Source: Sporosarcina sp. P32b (GTDB taxonomy: Bacteria; Bacillota; Bacilli; Bacillales_A; Planococcaceae). From it: a stretch of 64,000 nt of DNA. The position numbers and the translations under genes were made by a program. This document shows, in pieces, positions 36,428 to 44,610 of this stretch. The notes beneath the pieces are model-generated. The model had not been told where the DNA came from and did no database searches. It saw only the letters and a list, made by a program, of their open reading frames with translations. The stretch spans positions 40,205-104,204 of the forward strand of contig NZ_PDZB01000002.1 of NCBI RefSeq assembly GCF_002743335.1. Reading direction: 5' to 3'. Position 1 is the first letter of the stretch; each line of letters opens with the position of its first letter.

Positions 36428-37639
36428 TCACATCACCTCCTTCATTGCAAGTACTGTTACATTGTCTTTACGCTCTAGCAAACGGCTAATGCCTGTCAAG
36501 ATAGCTGCGAACATCACCATACTTGCGCCAATCCAAGGTGTATGAATAATACCGATCGAATCCGTGACCACACCACCGAGATACGCACCAATAGCGATAC
36601 CCGCATTAAAGGCAGCAATATTTATAGCGGAGGCTACGTCGACTGCACTCGGAATGAATCGTTCCGCTAAGATGACGACGTATACTTGAAGTCCTGGAAC
36701 ATTCATAAAAGCAAATATACCCATCAGTATAATGGTTATTAAGCCCGCCACTTTAAATGGTGCAGTGAATGTTAATACGAATAAAATGATGGCTTGTGCG
36801 ATAAACATATAGAACAGAGCATTTATCGGATTTTTATTGGACAGTTTTCCACCAATCATATTTCCTATCGCAATTGCGATCCCATAGACTAGCAAGATGA
36901 TTACAATCGTGCTTTGCTTAAATCCGGTCACTTCAAGCAGTAAAGGAGATAAGTAGGTGAACACGACGAACGTTCCGCCATAACCTAGGGCAGTAATAGC
37001 GAACACTATTAGTAAACGACTATTCGTCAGGAGTTTCGCTTGATCTTTCAATGTAGTTGGTGCGCTCTGTCGTAAATTTGAAGGAACTAGGAGGCTGTTT
37101 GAAATAAGCCCAATCACACCTATAATCACAATTAAAACAAAAGCAGCACGCCATCCTACCTGTTGACCGATGAATGTACCAAAAGGAACGCCTGTAATCG
37201 TAGCAACTGTTAATCCCGTAAACATGATGGAGATAGCACTTGCTCTACGATTTTCTGGCACTAAATCCGCTGCGATTGTAGCACCAATAGACATGAACAC
37301 ACCGTGTGAAAATGCGGATATGATTCGTGCAAACAGTAATACGCTTAGACTTGTTGCGGCTGCGGCTATACTGTTTCCGATAATAAATATGACCATGATC
37401 CAGATTAAGACGGACTTTCTAGGTAACCTAGAAGTTAAACTAGTGAGGATTGGAGCCCCGATCATCACCCCTACAGCATATAAGGAAATAGTTAATCCGG
37501 CTAGTGAAACAGAAATATCTAAATCTTGAGCGATGAGTGGTAATAATCCGACACTCACAAATTCGGTAGTACCTATCGCAAATGCACTGATAGCTAATGC
37601 AAGCAATGCAAATGTACTGCGTTTTTTATCAATTGACAT
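36428..37639 (-). CDS. MFS exporter, DHA1 (12-helix) type
   Basis: A 403-residue permease with twelve helices. The N-terminus SAFAIGTTEFVSVGLLPLIA is typical of the AraJ/YdhL/PbuE-like DHA1 branch; motif A is SRLPRKSVL and motif B/C regions are RIISAFSHGVFMSIG and GVPFGTFIGQ. GTAGGAGGAA lies upstream of the ATG. It is divergent from an HxlR regulator, with the dyad at 37775 between them, and precedes yvgN. The substrate could be a drug, nucleoside or sugar; not determinable. Confidence 0.88.
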   Translation of the reverse strand: MSIDKKRSTFALLALAISAFAIGTTEFVSVGLLPLIAQDLDISVSLAGLTISLYAVGVMIGAPILTSLTSRLPRKSVLIWIMVIFIIGNSIAAAATSLSVLLFARIISAFSHGVFMSIGATIAADLVPENRRASAISIMFTGLTVATITGVPFGTFIGQQVGWRAAFVLIVIIGVIGLISNSLLVPSNLRQSAPTTLKDQAKLLTNSRLLIVFAITALGYGGTFVVFTYLSPLLLEVTGFKQSTIVIILLVYGIAIAIGNMIGGKLSNKNPINALFYMFIAQAIILFVLTFTAPFKVAGLITIILMGIFAFMNVPGLQVYVVILAERFIPSAVDVASAINIAAFNAGIAIGAYLGGVVTDSIGIIHTPWIGASMVMFAAILTGISRLLERKDNVTVLAMKEVM

Positions 37640-37774
37640 CTTCTCACGTTCCTCCTACTAATAAGTTGCATGCAATATTCATGGCATCAATACGTTTGAT
37701 GTAGTGAAGTGTACCTGCAAATGTTAGTATGAAGTATAGAAATCTAAAAGAGAAGTACGCACTTTAAAGTAATG

Positions 37775-37794
37775 TAGGCACCTTTTAGTACCTA
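37775..37794. promoter_or_regulatory. Inverted repeat between divergent MFS and HxlR genes
   Basis: TAGGCAC, a 6-bp spacer, and GTACCTA form a dyad with one mismatch, 22 bp before the HxlR start. HxlR/YodB-type regulators bind such dyads in divergent promoters. Confidence 0.5.
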
Positions 37795-37815
37795 TCAATA
37801 GTGGAGGCGATAGAA

Positions 37816-38175
37816 ATGGGCAAAATATATAATATTAGTGTGGAAGCAACATTGGAAGTAATAGGTGGTAAGTGGAAGTGTGTAATACTTTGTCATTTGA
37901 CACATGGTAGAAAGCGGACGAGTGAATTAAAACGATTGATGCCGAATATTACACAAAAGATGTTAACTCAACAATTACGTGAATTAGAGGCGGACGGTGT
38001 GATTAATAGAATTGTCTATAATCAAGTGCCGCCTAAAGTAGAGTATGAATTGAGTGAATACGGCCAAAGTTTAGAAGCTATTTTAAGCTCGCTATGTGCA
38101 TGGGGAGATATGCATATTACAAAAGTGTATGGCGATAAATCCAAAGTGCTTGCGGAAAGTGTGTTAAATGAATAA
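37816..38175 (+). CDS. HxlR-family transcriptional regulator
   Basis: A 119-residue winged-helix protein with the family core EVIGGKWKCVILCHLTHGRKRTSELKRLMP and ITQKMLTQQLRELE. Cysteines are at the end of the first helix (KCVILC) and near the C-terminus (SLCAWG); related YodB/CatR/HypR proteins sense quinones, diamide or aldehydes through cysteines. GGAGG 8 nt upstream fixes ATG 37816. It is divergent from the MFS-yvgN operon, its likely target, and 39 bp upstream of an O-methyltransferase gene. Confidence 0.9.
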   Translation: MGKIYNISVEATLEVIGGKWKCVILCHLTHGRKRTSELKRLMPNITQKMLTQQLRELEADGVINRIVYNQVPPKVEYELSEYGQSLEAILSSLCAWGDMHITKVYGDKSKVLAESVLNE

Positions 38176-38214
38176 TGCTGGATTTCATTTACTAGTTGGA
38201 GGGGAAGTTATTTA

Positions 38215-38862
38215 ATGAAAAACATTAACCAATATATTGACCAAACTTTTGTTTCAACTGATCAAGTTCTCGATCGTGTGTTATTCTCCATACAAGAAAA
38301 TGGTATGCGTTCGATCTCGGTTTCTCCAGCGTCAGGCAAAGCATTAACGATGCTCGTTTCGATGACGGGCGCAAAAAATGTTCTTGAAATAGGTGCACTT
38401 GGCGGATATAGCGGTATTTGTCTTGCGAGAGGATTTGGCGATGAAGGACATTTGACTTCGCTAGAATTAGAGGAGTCATTTGCGACGTTAGCGAAATCTA
38501 ATTTAACGAAGGCAGGATTTGGTGAACAAGTGACGTATAAAACTGGACCTGCTGTAGATAGCTTAGAAGCGTTAAAAGCGGAAGGGAAAACGTTCGATTT
38601 CTTTTTCATTGACGCGGATAAGGAGAGTTACCGAAACTATTTAGACGGTTGTTTAGAGCTAGCTGAGCCGAATGCGGTAATTGTAGCTGATAATGTATTG
38701 GCGGGCGGTTCGGTAGCGGACTCGTCCATCCTAGGCAAGCAATACTCGCAGAATATGAGGAAGTTCAATGAATACACAGCACAGCATCCTCAGTTGATGT
38801 CCATATTGTTGCCGATTGGTGATGGATTGACAGTATCGCAAGTTAAATCAGTACGCTCATAG
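38215..38862 (+). CDS. Class I SAM-dependent O-methyltransferase
   Basis: A 215-residue COMT-type (methyltransferase family 3) enzyme. SAM-binding motif I is NVLEIGALGGYSGICLARG, the acidic residue is in LTSLELEESF, and the metal-binding motif is FFFIDADKESYRNYLD with a later ADNVLAGG. Such enzymes methylate catechols or other small hydroxyl compounds with Mg2+. GGAGGGGAAG precedes the ATG. Position behind an HxlR regulator suggests a role with aromatic or electrophile stress. Confidence 0.9.
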   Translation: MKNINQYIDQTFVSTDQVLDRVLFSIQENGMRSISVSPASGKALTMLVSMTGAKNVLEIGALGGYSGICLARGFGDEGHLTSLELEESFATLAKSNLTKAGFGEQVTYKTGPAVDSLEALKAEGKTFDFFFIDADKESYRNYLDGCLELAEPNAVIVADNVLAGGSVADSSILGKQYSQNMRKFNEYTAQHPQLMSILLPIGDGLTVSQVKSVRS

Positions 38863-38875
38863 TACTAAAAGACAT

Positions 38876-38920
38876 AGCTAGCAAGCAGATGGTATTTTAC
38901 CATCTGCTTGCTAGCTTTTT
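38876..38920. terminator. Terminator with 19-bp perfect stem
   Basis: The left arm at 38876-38894 pairs without mismatch with 38898-38916 around a TTT loop and is followed by TTTT. It ends the HxlR-methyltransferase unit. Confidence 0.92.
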
Positions 38921-39005
38921 AATTGATACTATAGATTGTAAACACTCTTTATAAGGAGCGAAGTTGAAAACTATACTTAGTTAAAATCCTGTGTTATTAT
39001 AAAGA

Positions 39006-39020
39006 GGATAATGATTATCC
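39006..39020. promoter_or_regulatory. Fur-box-like palindrome
   Basis: GGATAATGATTATCC is a perfect 7-1-7 palindrome whose central 13 bases equal the core of the Bacillus Fur box (TGATAATnATTATCA). It lies 57 bp before the Rrf2 start and may bring the Rrf2/monooxygenase genes under iron control. Confidence 0.65.
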
Positions 39021-39076
39021 ATGATAGTAAAGTTGGAATTGTCAATTAAAAAAGAGTGAGAAAAGGTGATGATGTA

Positions 39077-39550
39077 ATGCAGATGAAAACCGGAGTGGAA
39101 CAATCTTTATATGCCATTCTTATCCTGAACATGCTACCGGATCGTGCGGTATTACCAGGGGAAGCTATTAGTCAACAACTTCACGCATCGCCTACGTATA
39201 CCCAAAAAATCTTACGGAAATTAGTCAGCGCGGATTTAATCACTTCTGTTCCTGGAGTGAAAGGTGGATTTAAGTTAACAAGAAAGCCTGAAGAGATTCG
39301 TGTCTACGATATATATTTAGCGATCGAAGGCAAACAGTCACTCTATTCTCCAAGTGGTGTGTTTCATGACATGCTTAATTTAGAAGAAGATCGAGACTGC
39401 GCATTAACTGCTTTAATGGCAGAGGCGGAGAATTCTTGGAAATCCATTCTAAAACGCGAAACGGTTGCGTCACTTTATGAAGAAATCAATATAGAATATA
39501 ATCCGAAAGTACAAGCACTGCAAAAATGGCTAAAAGAAAAAATGGTGTAA
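39077..39550 (+). CDS. Rrf2 family transcriptional regulator
   Basis: A 157-residue Rrf2 protein: winged helix with YTQKILRKLVSADLITSVPGVKGGFKLTRKP and the usual dimerisation helix. It has one cysteine (C108), so it cannot hold a standard three-Cys iron-sulfur cluster. AAAGGTGAT just upstream sets ATG 39077. It shares the VPGVKGG wing with the Rrf2 protein at 298 but is otherwise diverged. The next gene, a flavin monooxygenase, follows by 34 bp and is its probable target. Confidence 0.85.
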   Translation: MQMKTGVEQSLYAILILNMLPDRAVLPGEAISQQLHASPTYTQKILRKLVSADLITSVPGVKGGFKLTRKPEEIRVYDIYLAIEGKQSLYSPSGVFHDMLNLEEDRDCALTALMAEAENSWKSILKRETVASLYEEINIEYNPKVQALQKWLKEKMV

Positions 39551-39584
39551 GTCCCAGTAGGATAGCTAGCTAGGTGGAGTGATG

Positions 39585-40553
39585 ATGAATATATTTCAAG
39601 CGCATCAAGGATTTGCTAGAACGTTTAAAGAAAATAAGTTAACACTTGGCCTGACATTTCCTATGGATCAAGTTGCCGATTATCGTATGCCGATGGATAT
39701 AGCTGAGCAAATAAAGCTTGCGAAACAAGCTGAAGATGCAGGCTTTGCAGCATTATATGTAAGAGATTCACCTCTTTTCGATCCGAACTTCGGGGATGCC
39801 GGCGTCAAGCATGATCCATTTCAACTTCTCGCATATGTAAGCGCGCATACAAGCGAAATCGCGCTGGGTACGGCAAGTGTCGTCACGACGTTGCGGCATC
39901 CGCTTCACTTGGCGAAGTCAGCTGCTTCATTAGATGATTTATCTAACCAGCGCTTATTACTTGGTGTTGCCACTGGTGATCGTCCGATTGAATTCCCAGC
40001 ATTTAAAGTGAACCGAGATCAACGTGATGAACTGTTTAGAGAGTCTGTAGACGTAATGAAAACAATATGGAAAGAATCTTTCCCTACAATCCAGTCTGAA
40101 CGTGTTGGACTCGAAGCAGGCGATGTGATTCCCAAGCCGCCATTGTCTAACATCCCGATTTTAGGTACCGGATATTCTGGACAAACGATAGAATGGTTAG
40201 CTGAAAATACAGACGGTTGGATGTTTTACGCCCAAGAAGCCAATCGCCAACAAGAGCTGATTAAGCTTTGGCGTCAAGCGACAACTGAATTTAAACCGTT
40301 CATACAGCCTCTAACTATTCATTTATCAGAGAAACCGAATGCGTCGCCTAGACCGATTCCAATAAAAGTCGGCTTCACATCCGGTCATCAGTTTTTAATC
40401 GATTATTTGTATGCACTGCAAGATATAGGAGTCAATCATGTCGTTCTTGCGATCCGTAACGAGGACCGTCCGGTAACAGAAGTGATACAGGAGCTACAAG
40501 AATTTGTCGTTCCGCATTTTAGTGCACATAGTAATCTACGTATACGTAAATAA
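39585..40553 (+). CDS. LLM-class flavin-dependent oxidoreductase
   Basis: A 322-residue luciferase-like monooxygenase (F420 or FMN TIM barrel). Family segments are LAKQAEDAGFAALYVRDSP, the QLLAYVSAHTSEIALGTASVVTTLRHPLHLAKSAASLDDLS region, and RLLLGVATGDRP. The ATG at 39585 or 39582 follows AGGTGGAG. The likely cofactor in a Bacillales is FMNH2, and the substrate unknown. Paired with an Rrf2 regulator and a Fur-box-like site, it may take part in sulfur or iron-limited metabolism, as other LLM enzymes do for sulfonates. Confidence 0.85.
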   Translation: MNIFQAHQGFARTFKENKLTLGLTFPMDQVADYRMPMDIAEQIKLAKQAEDAGFAALYVRDSPLFDPNFGDAGVKHDPFQLLAYVSAHTSEIALGTASVVTTLRHPLHLAKSAASLDDLSNQRLLLGVATGDRPIEFPAFKVNRDQRDELFRESVDVMKTIWKESFPTIQSERVGLEAGDVIPKPPLSNIPILGTGYSGQTIEWLAENTDGWMFYAQEANRQQELIKLWRQATTEFKPFIQPLTIHLSEKPNASPRPIPIKVGFTSGHQFLIDYLYALQDIGVNHVVLAIRNEDRPVTEVIQELQEFVVPHFSAHSNLRIRK

Positions 40554-40575
40554 TAAATGAAAATGAGGGATTTAC

Positions 40576-40791
40576 ATGATCAATCAATTAGGTCGTATTA
40601 ATGAATTAGCTAAAAAACAACGTGAAGAAGGCTTAACCAATGCCGAAGTAGTCGAGCAAACAGTATTACGTCAAGATTACTTGCGTGAAATCCGCGGACA
40701 AGTCATCGGTACATTTTCAGGTTTAACAGTCATCGACCCGCTTGGAAATGATGTCACACCCGAAAAATTACGTGAAACAAAGCTAAACTAA
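40576..40791 (+). CDS. ynzC: DUF896 protein YnzC
   Basis: A 71-residue protein of the YnzC family: a short helical hairpin (RINELAKKQREEGLTNAE) followed by VLRQDYLREIRGQVIGTFSGLTVIDPLGNDVTP. Homologues occur throughout Bacillales and the structure is a two-helix bundle; in Bacillus ynzC is in the SOS-regulated yneA operon, but that context is absent here. It lies 22 bp after the monooxygenase gene and 30 bp before hslO. Confidence 0.93.
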   Translation: MINQLGRINELAKKQREEGLTNAEVVEQTVLRQDYLREIRGQVIGTFSGLTVIDPLGNDVTPEKLRETKLN

Positions 40792-40821
40792 ACGTGTAGC
40801 GCTATAGAAAGGGTGTATAGA

Positions 40822-41685
40822 ATGAATGATTATTTAGTAAAAGCAGTGGCGTATCAAAACCAAGTGCGCGCGTACGCGGTGAATTCGACTACAACTGTAG
40901 CGGAAGCACAGAGACGGCACGCGGCTTGGCCAACAGCTGCAGATGCCCTTGGACGTTCAATGACTGCCGGTTTAATTCTTGGCTCTATGTTAAAGGGCGA
41001 GGAGAAAATATCAGTGAAAATTAATGGTGGCGGCCCACTCGGTACAATTATTGTGGATTCGAACGCAAAAGGTGAAGTTCGAGGATATGTGTCGCACCCC
41101 CAAACTGACGTAGAATTGAACGAAGTCGGAAAGGCAGTCGGAACGAATGGATTGCTAACAGTTTCAAAAGACGTGGGGCTAACGTATCCTTTCGTAGGAC
41201 AAATCCCTCTCATTTCCGGGGAAATTGGAGAAGACTATACATCATATCTTTCTAAATCTGAGCAAACCACATCGGCAGTTGGAGTTGGCGTGTTAGTAAA
41301 TCCAGATAATACGGTGAAAGCCGCAGGTGGTTTTATTATTCAACTCATGCCAGGCGCAGATGAAGACGTGATGAGTAAGATCGAAGAACGCATGAAAGTA
41401 ATTGCGCCACTCTCTTCCATGATCGAGGAAGGCAGTACACCTGAACAAATACTCGAGCACGTGTTAGGTTCGGAACATGTTACCGTGTTAGAAAGTATGC
41501 CCGTTCAATTTCAGTGTCAATGCTCTGTAGAGCGCATCTCTAATGCAATTATCAGCTTAGGCAGCGAAGAAATTCAAGACATGATTCAAACGGATGGACA
41601 TGCCGAAGCGAATTGTCATTTCTGCAATGAAACCTATCACTTCGATACCGAGCATTTGGAAGCGCTGAAAGAAGTCGCTTTATAA
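40822..41685 (+). CDS. hslO: Hsp33 redox-regulated chaperone
   Basis: A 287-residue Hsp33. The C-terminal zinc switch is complete: C232-x-C234, 30 residues, then C265-x2-C268. Zinc release and disulfide formation activate the holdase on oxidative stress. The conserved GGGPLG and RGYVSHP motifs are in the N-terminal domain. AAAGGGTG places the start at ATG 40822. Ended by a degenerate dispersed-family hairpin. Confidence 0.97.
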   Translation: MNDYLVKAVAYQNQVRAYAVNSTTTVAEAQRRHAAWPTAADALGRSMTAGLILGSMLKGEEKISVKINGGGPLGTIIVDSNAKGEVRGYVSHPQTDVELNEVGKAVGTNGLLTVSKDVGLTYPFVGQIPLISGEIGEDYTSYLSKSEQTTSAVGVGVLVNPDNTVKAAGGFIIQLMPGADEDVMSKIEERMKVIAPLSSMIEEGSTPEQILEHVLGSEHVTVLESMPVQFQCQCSVERISNAIISLGSEEIQDMIQTDGHAEANCHFCNETYHFDTEHLEALKEVAL

Positions 41686-41689
41686 TAAA

Positions 41690-41763
41690 AAAATGAGCAC
41701 GTGTGTGAGAAACGAACATGTTTGTGTAAACATTCATGAATGTTCTTATACGGGTGTTTTTTA
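41690..41763 (+). terminator. Degenerate two-tier hairpin terminator of the dispersed family
   Basis: An inner GAACAT/ATGTTC stem with the shared CATTCATGAA element (41731-41740) lies inside poorly paired outer arms GAGCACGTG/CGGGTG, then TTTTTT. Confidence 0.6.
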
Positions 41764-41926
41764 GATTGATTAAATGTAGGTACTGTGTTTGGACACGGAA
41801 AATAACTAGACTTTTATAGCATCATACAAAATAATTCATTAATCGAACTATTTCATGAAGGAATGAAACCTTTAAAACATTCATTCGTATGTAAAGTAAG
41901 AAAGAATATCGAAGCGAGGGATCGAT

Positions 41927-42235
41927 ATGATAATAACGCTACTAATTATTGGAGGATTTATGGGGTTAGGAATTATATTTATGAATGGCAAAGGTTCCAT
42001 CCTGATTGCGGGCTATAACACTATGTCTCCAGTTGAAAAAGAACAGTATGACGTGGTTGCACTCTGCAAATTCATGGGTAAGATGATGTTCGCATTGTCG
42101 TTTAGTATGGTTTTTTGGTTACTCAGTGATGTGTACAATAACAACTCGTTGTTCTACTTTGGTCTAGTTTTATTTATAGCCATCGTCGCATTTATGCTTA
42201 TTTATATGAATGCAGGAAACAGATTTATAAAATAG
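41927..42235 (+). CDS. DUF3784 membrane protein
   Basis: A 102-residue protein with three helices. The family stretch GKGSILIAGYNTMSPVEKEQYDVVALCKFMGK, which links helix 1 and helix 2, identifies DUF3784. Function unknown; these proteins are common in Firmicutes accessory regions. GCGAGGGAT precedes the ATG. First of a run of small membrane and unknown genes on the plus strand up to 46.9 kb. Confidence 0.82.
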   Translation: MIITLLIIGGFMGLGIIFMNGKGSILIAGYNTMSPVEKEQYDVVALCKFMGKMMFALSFSMVFWLLSDVYNNNSLFYFGLVLFIAIVAFMLIYMNAGNRFIK

Positions 42236-42401
42236 GGAAATCTCTATTTTAATAGTTACATGGGCGCAACCCTGGCACGAAGTATGCAAAAATTCATAAG
42301 ATCTTAATAATGGGAAGCGAACTTATTATATTAAACTAATGCCTGTTCAATAATTAGATCCAAATAACGCTATAACTTACTTACGGAAGGCTGGTGTTTA
42401 G

Positions 42402-42803
42402 ATGAATAAAAAATTGTTTAACACCATGGGATGGATATTGCTTTTAGGAATAGGGGTTTTCTGGATCGCATTTGGTTATACAGGTTGGTTTTTATTATTA
42501 TTGCCGTTAACTACTCTTTTCTTTTCCATTTCTGATGGTAGTATTAGTAAAATGAAAAATATAAAAAAGATTAAAGTTTCACAAATTATTTTAATCTTGA
42601 TTGCATTTATTATCGCAGTAGGTATTGTGTTTGGTCTTATTCAACTAGCAAATATCTTGATTAATGACGTGTTGGGCTTAACTGGATGGATCAAGACACT
42701 TAGTCAGTTTATAGCTATTATACTTTCGTTAATTCCTATTCAATTAGCTTTTGGTAGTGTGATTTATAAAGTGATTGGTGATGTGAGTTCTACAAAGGTA
42801 TAA
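42402..42803 (+). CDS. Hypothetical four-helix membrane protein
   Basis: A 133-residue protein with about four hydrophobic helices in two pairs, separated by the basic loop SKMKNIKKIKVSQ. GGAAGG lies 12 nt before the ATG. I do not recognise a family. It follows the DUF3784 gene by 166 bp. Confidence 0.6.
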   Translation: MNKKLFNTMGWILLLGIGVFWIAFGYTGWFLLLLPLTTLFFSISDGSISKMKNIKKIKVSQIILILIAFIIAVGIVFGLIQLANILINDVLGLTGWIKTLSQFIAIILSLIPIQLAFGSVIYKVIGDVSSTKV

Positions 42804-42875
42804 TAAATCTTTAAAGATTCCACTCCAGCATCAGGTGTTTTTTTAGAATATGCGCACAATATGAGGAGTATGGTG

Positions 42876-43346
42876 ATGGAAACGGAAGTTTTGTATTATA
42901 AGAAACTTGAAGGTACAGTACTAGCTATTGATTATATAGAGTGGGCTTTTACTATGTTGCACAATCGAATGTCTACGCCATCTTTGAATATACTAGTTTC
43001 TCTAACAGAACCCTTGAATATATTTGAAGTAGAAGAGTACTTTAACAGAGCTTTATATGAGCTAGACATTACGGAACCCTCTTACGATGATAGTGCCAAA
43101 CACTATGTACGATATTTGTTGAGACAAATCGTGGATGATCCAGGCTTAGCAATTGATAATGCTAATGAGGTGTACACAATTGCCCGAGATCATTTCCTTG
43201 GTGAAGAACACGATCGTTGGTATGAAGTAAGTGAGTTAATAGATGATTTTCTATACGGTGATAATAGTATAACCATCACTCGAGCATACTTGACCCAATT
43301 GATTGTGCAAGTATCCAAGCAACAAGTAGATAATCACGCCTTTTAA
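42876..43346 (+). CDS. Hypothetical protein, 156 residues
   Basis: An acidic, mostly helical cytosolic protein without membrane segments or clear motifs; notable are NRALYELDITEPSYDDSAKHYVRYLLRQIVDD and several Asp/Glu-rich loops. GAGGAG sets ATG 42876. The size and acidity are like immunity proteins of contact-dependent toxin systems, but no toxin is nearby and I do not claim the match. It ends at the terminator at 43378. Confidence 0.55.
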   Translation: METEVLYYKKLEGTVLAIDYIEWAFTMLHNRMSTPSLNILVSLTEPLNIFEVEEYFNRALYELDITEPSYDDSAKHYVRYLLRQIVDDPGLAIDNANEVYTIARDHFLGEEHDRWYEVSELIDDFLYGDNSITITRAYLTQLIVQVSKQQVDNHAF

Positions 43347-43729
43347 AGTAAACCAATGTTTGATTGTGGAAGTTTATGCTGCCTTTCTAAAAGGTAGCTT
43401 TTTTATTTACAAAAGTAGTCATTATTAGAAATGAATGAAATGATTATACTGTTTTACCAATTCTATATTCTTTGTTATTGTAAAAGAAGATTGCATGCTC
43501 AATGAATAAGTGTAGAAGTTAGTTATTGGGAGAAATTCATGAGCGAGTTAAAACCAAATATGATTTGCAGATTTGTCGGGAGATACGATTAAAGTTTTAT
43601 TATAAGCTTGTTGATCGTTCCGTTGCCGAATACAATTCATGAATTTGAAATGGAGCTAAGTTGACTAAAAATGAAGATTGAAGATTGAAGATACCTTTTA
43701 TAAAACTATATATTGAGTGGGGTGAAGTA
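43347..43729. other. Intergenic region with terminator and a 7-bp tandem repeat
   Basis: Contains the terminator (43378-43404) and, at 43673-43692, nearly three tandem copies of GAAGATT just before the next gene. No gene seen. Confidence 0.45.
43378..43404 (+). terminator. Rho-independent terminator
   Basis: GCTGCCTTT pairs with AAAGGTAGC (one wobble), followed by six T. Confidence 0.8.
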
Positions 43730-44179
43730 ATGGATCGGATTAAGGTAGGAAGTTATGTACTAGAAATAGATGTAAACCAAACAAGACAATTTTATGAAAA
43801 GCACCATTTTATCACAGAAGATTGTGACTGCAATTATTGCGCTAATTATATTTTAGCTTGTGACACATTCTCATCAGAAGTCAAACATTTATTTAATATA
43901 CTGGGTATTGACCCCCGTAAAGAAGGTGAGATTTCCGAGTATATAGAAAATGATGATGGTACACATCTATATAGCGCACTTTATCATATTGTCGGTAAAA
44001 TTATTGATAGAACGGAATTACAGCAACTGACAAATAGTGAAAAAGGAGTTTCGATACCTAATTGTGATGAGGTCGAAATAGATTTTAACGAAAAGGATTT
44101 AGATTTAGTTCCAGACGACTTTCCTAAGCCGACTGTTCAATTTGAAATACAATTAAATATTCCGTGGTTGTTAAGATAA
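43730..44179 (+). CDS. Hypothetical protein with CxCxxC motif
   Basis: A 149-residue cytosolic protein. Near the N-terminus it has ITEDCDCNYCANYILACD, a cluster of four cysteines (C-x-C-x2-C and one more) that could bind a metal, followed by ILGIDPRKEGEISEY. The C-terminal half is acidic. GGGGTGAAG places the start at ATG 43730. I recall similar small proteins in other Bacillales but know no function. Confidence 0.6.
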   Translation: MDRIKVGSYVLEIDVNQTRQFYEKHHFITEDCDCNYCANYILACDTFSSEVKHLFNILGIDPRKEGEISEYIENDDGTHLYSALYHIVGKIIDRTELQQLTNSEKGVSIPNCDEVEIDFNEKDLDLVPDDFPKPTVQFEIQLNIPWLLR

Positions 44180-44280
44180 GTAATGAAATCCGTCTATTCA
44201 ATTTATTGGTAAAATAGACCATATCTGTTTCCAGAGAATTAAAATACCGCTATTGAAATCAGTAAAGAGGGAGCGGTGTG

Positions 44281-44514
44281 ATGAAAATACTCAATATAGC
44301 ATTACCAATCACAGTCATACTTGCAGGTATCATTATGCTAGTTACAAAAAGATTTGAATATATGATTTATTATGTATTGTTACTTGGCGGTTTTACTCTA
44401 TTTACATCCATAAGAGATATACGTAAAAAAGAAGATGAAGCTCAAGCTTACATGAATATCATAATTTTTGTACTACTTCTAATTCTATACATCTTTATTT
44501 TTGTATTAAACTAA
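44281..44514 (+). CDS. Small membrane protein, 77 residues
   Basis: Two to three hydrophobic helices with a charged central loop (SIRDIRKKEDEAQ). GAGGGAG lies 7 nt before the ATG. No family recognised. It lies 101 bp after the CxCxxC gene in the same run. Confidence 0.55.
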   Translation: MKILNIALPITVILAGIIMLVTKRFEYMIYYVLLLGGFTLFTSIRDIRKKEDEAQAYMNIIIFVLLLILYIFIFVLN

Positions 44515-44610
44515 ACTACGCAATTATTGAATAAAGCTAGTTCACCAAAAATAACTTGATGTCATAATGGCTTTTCTATAATACTTGAAAAATAAGGAGA
44601 CAAACGATAA

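Noticed and set aside
42876..43346. Immunity protein of a polymorphic toxin system
   Set aside because: The size and acidity fit, but there is no toxin, no repeat cassette and no recognisable immunity motif nearby.
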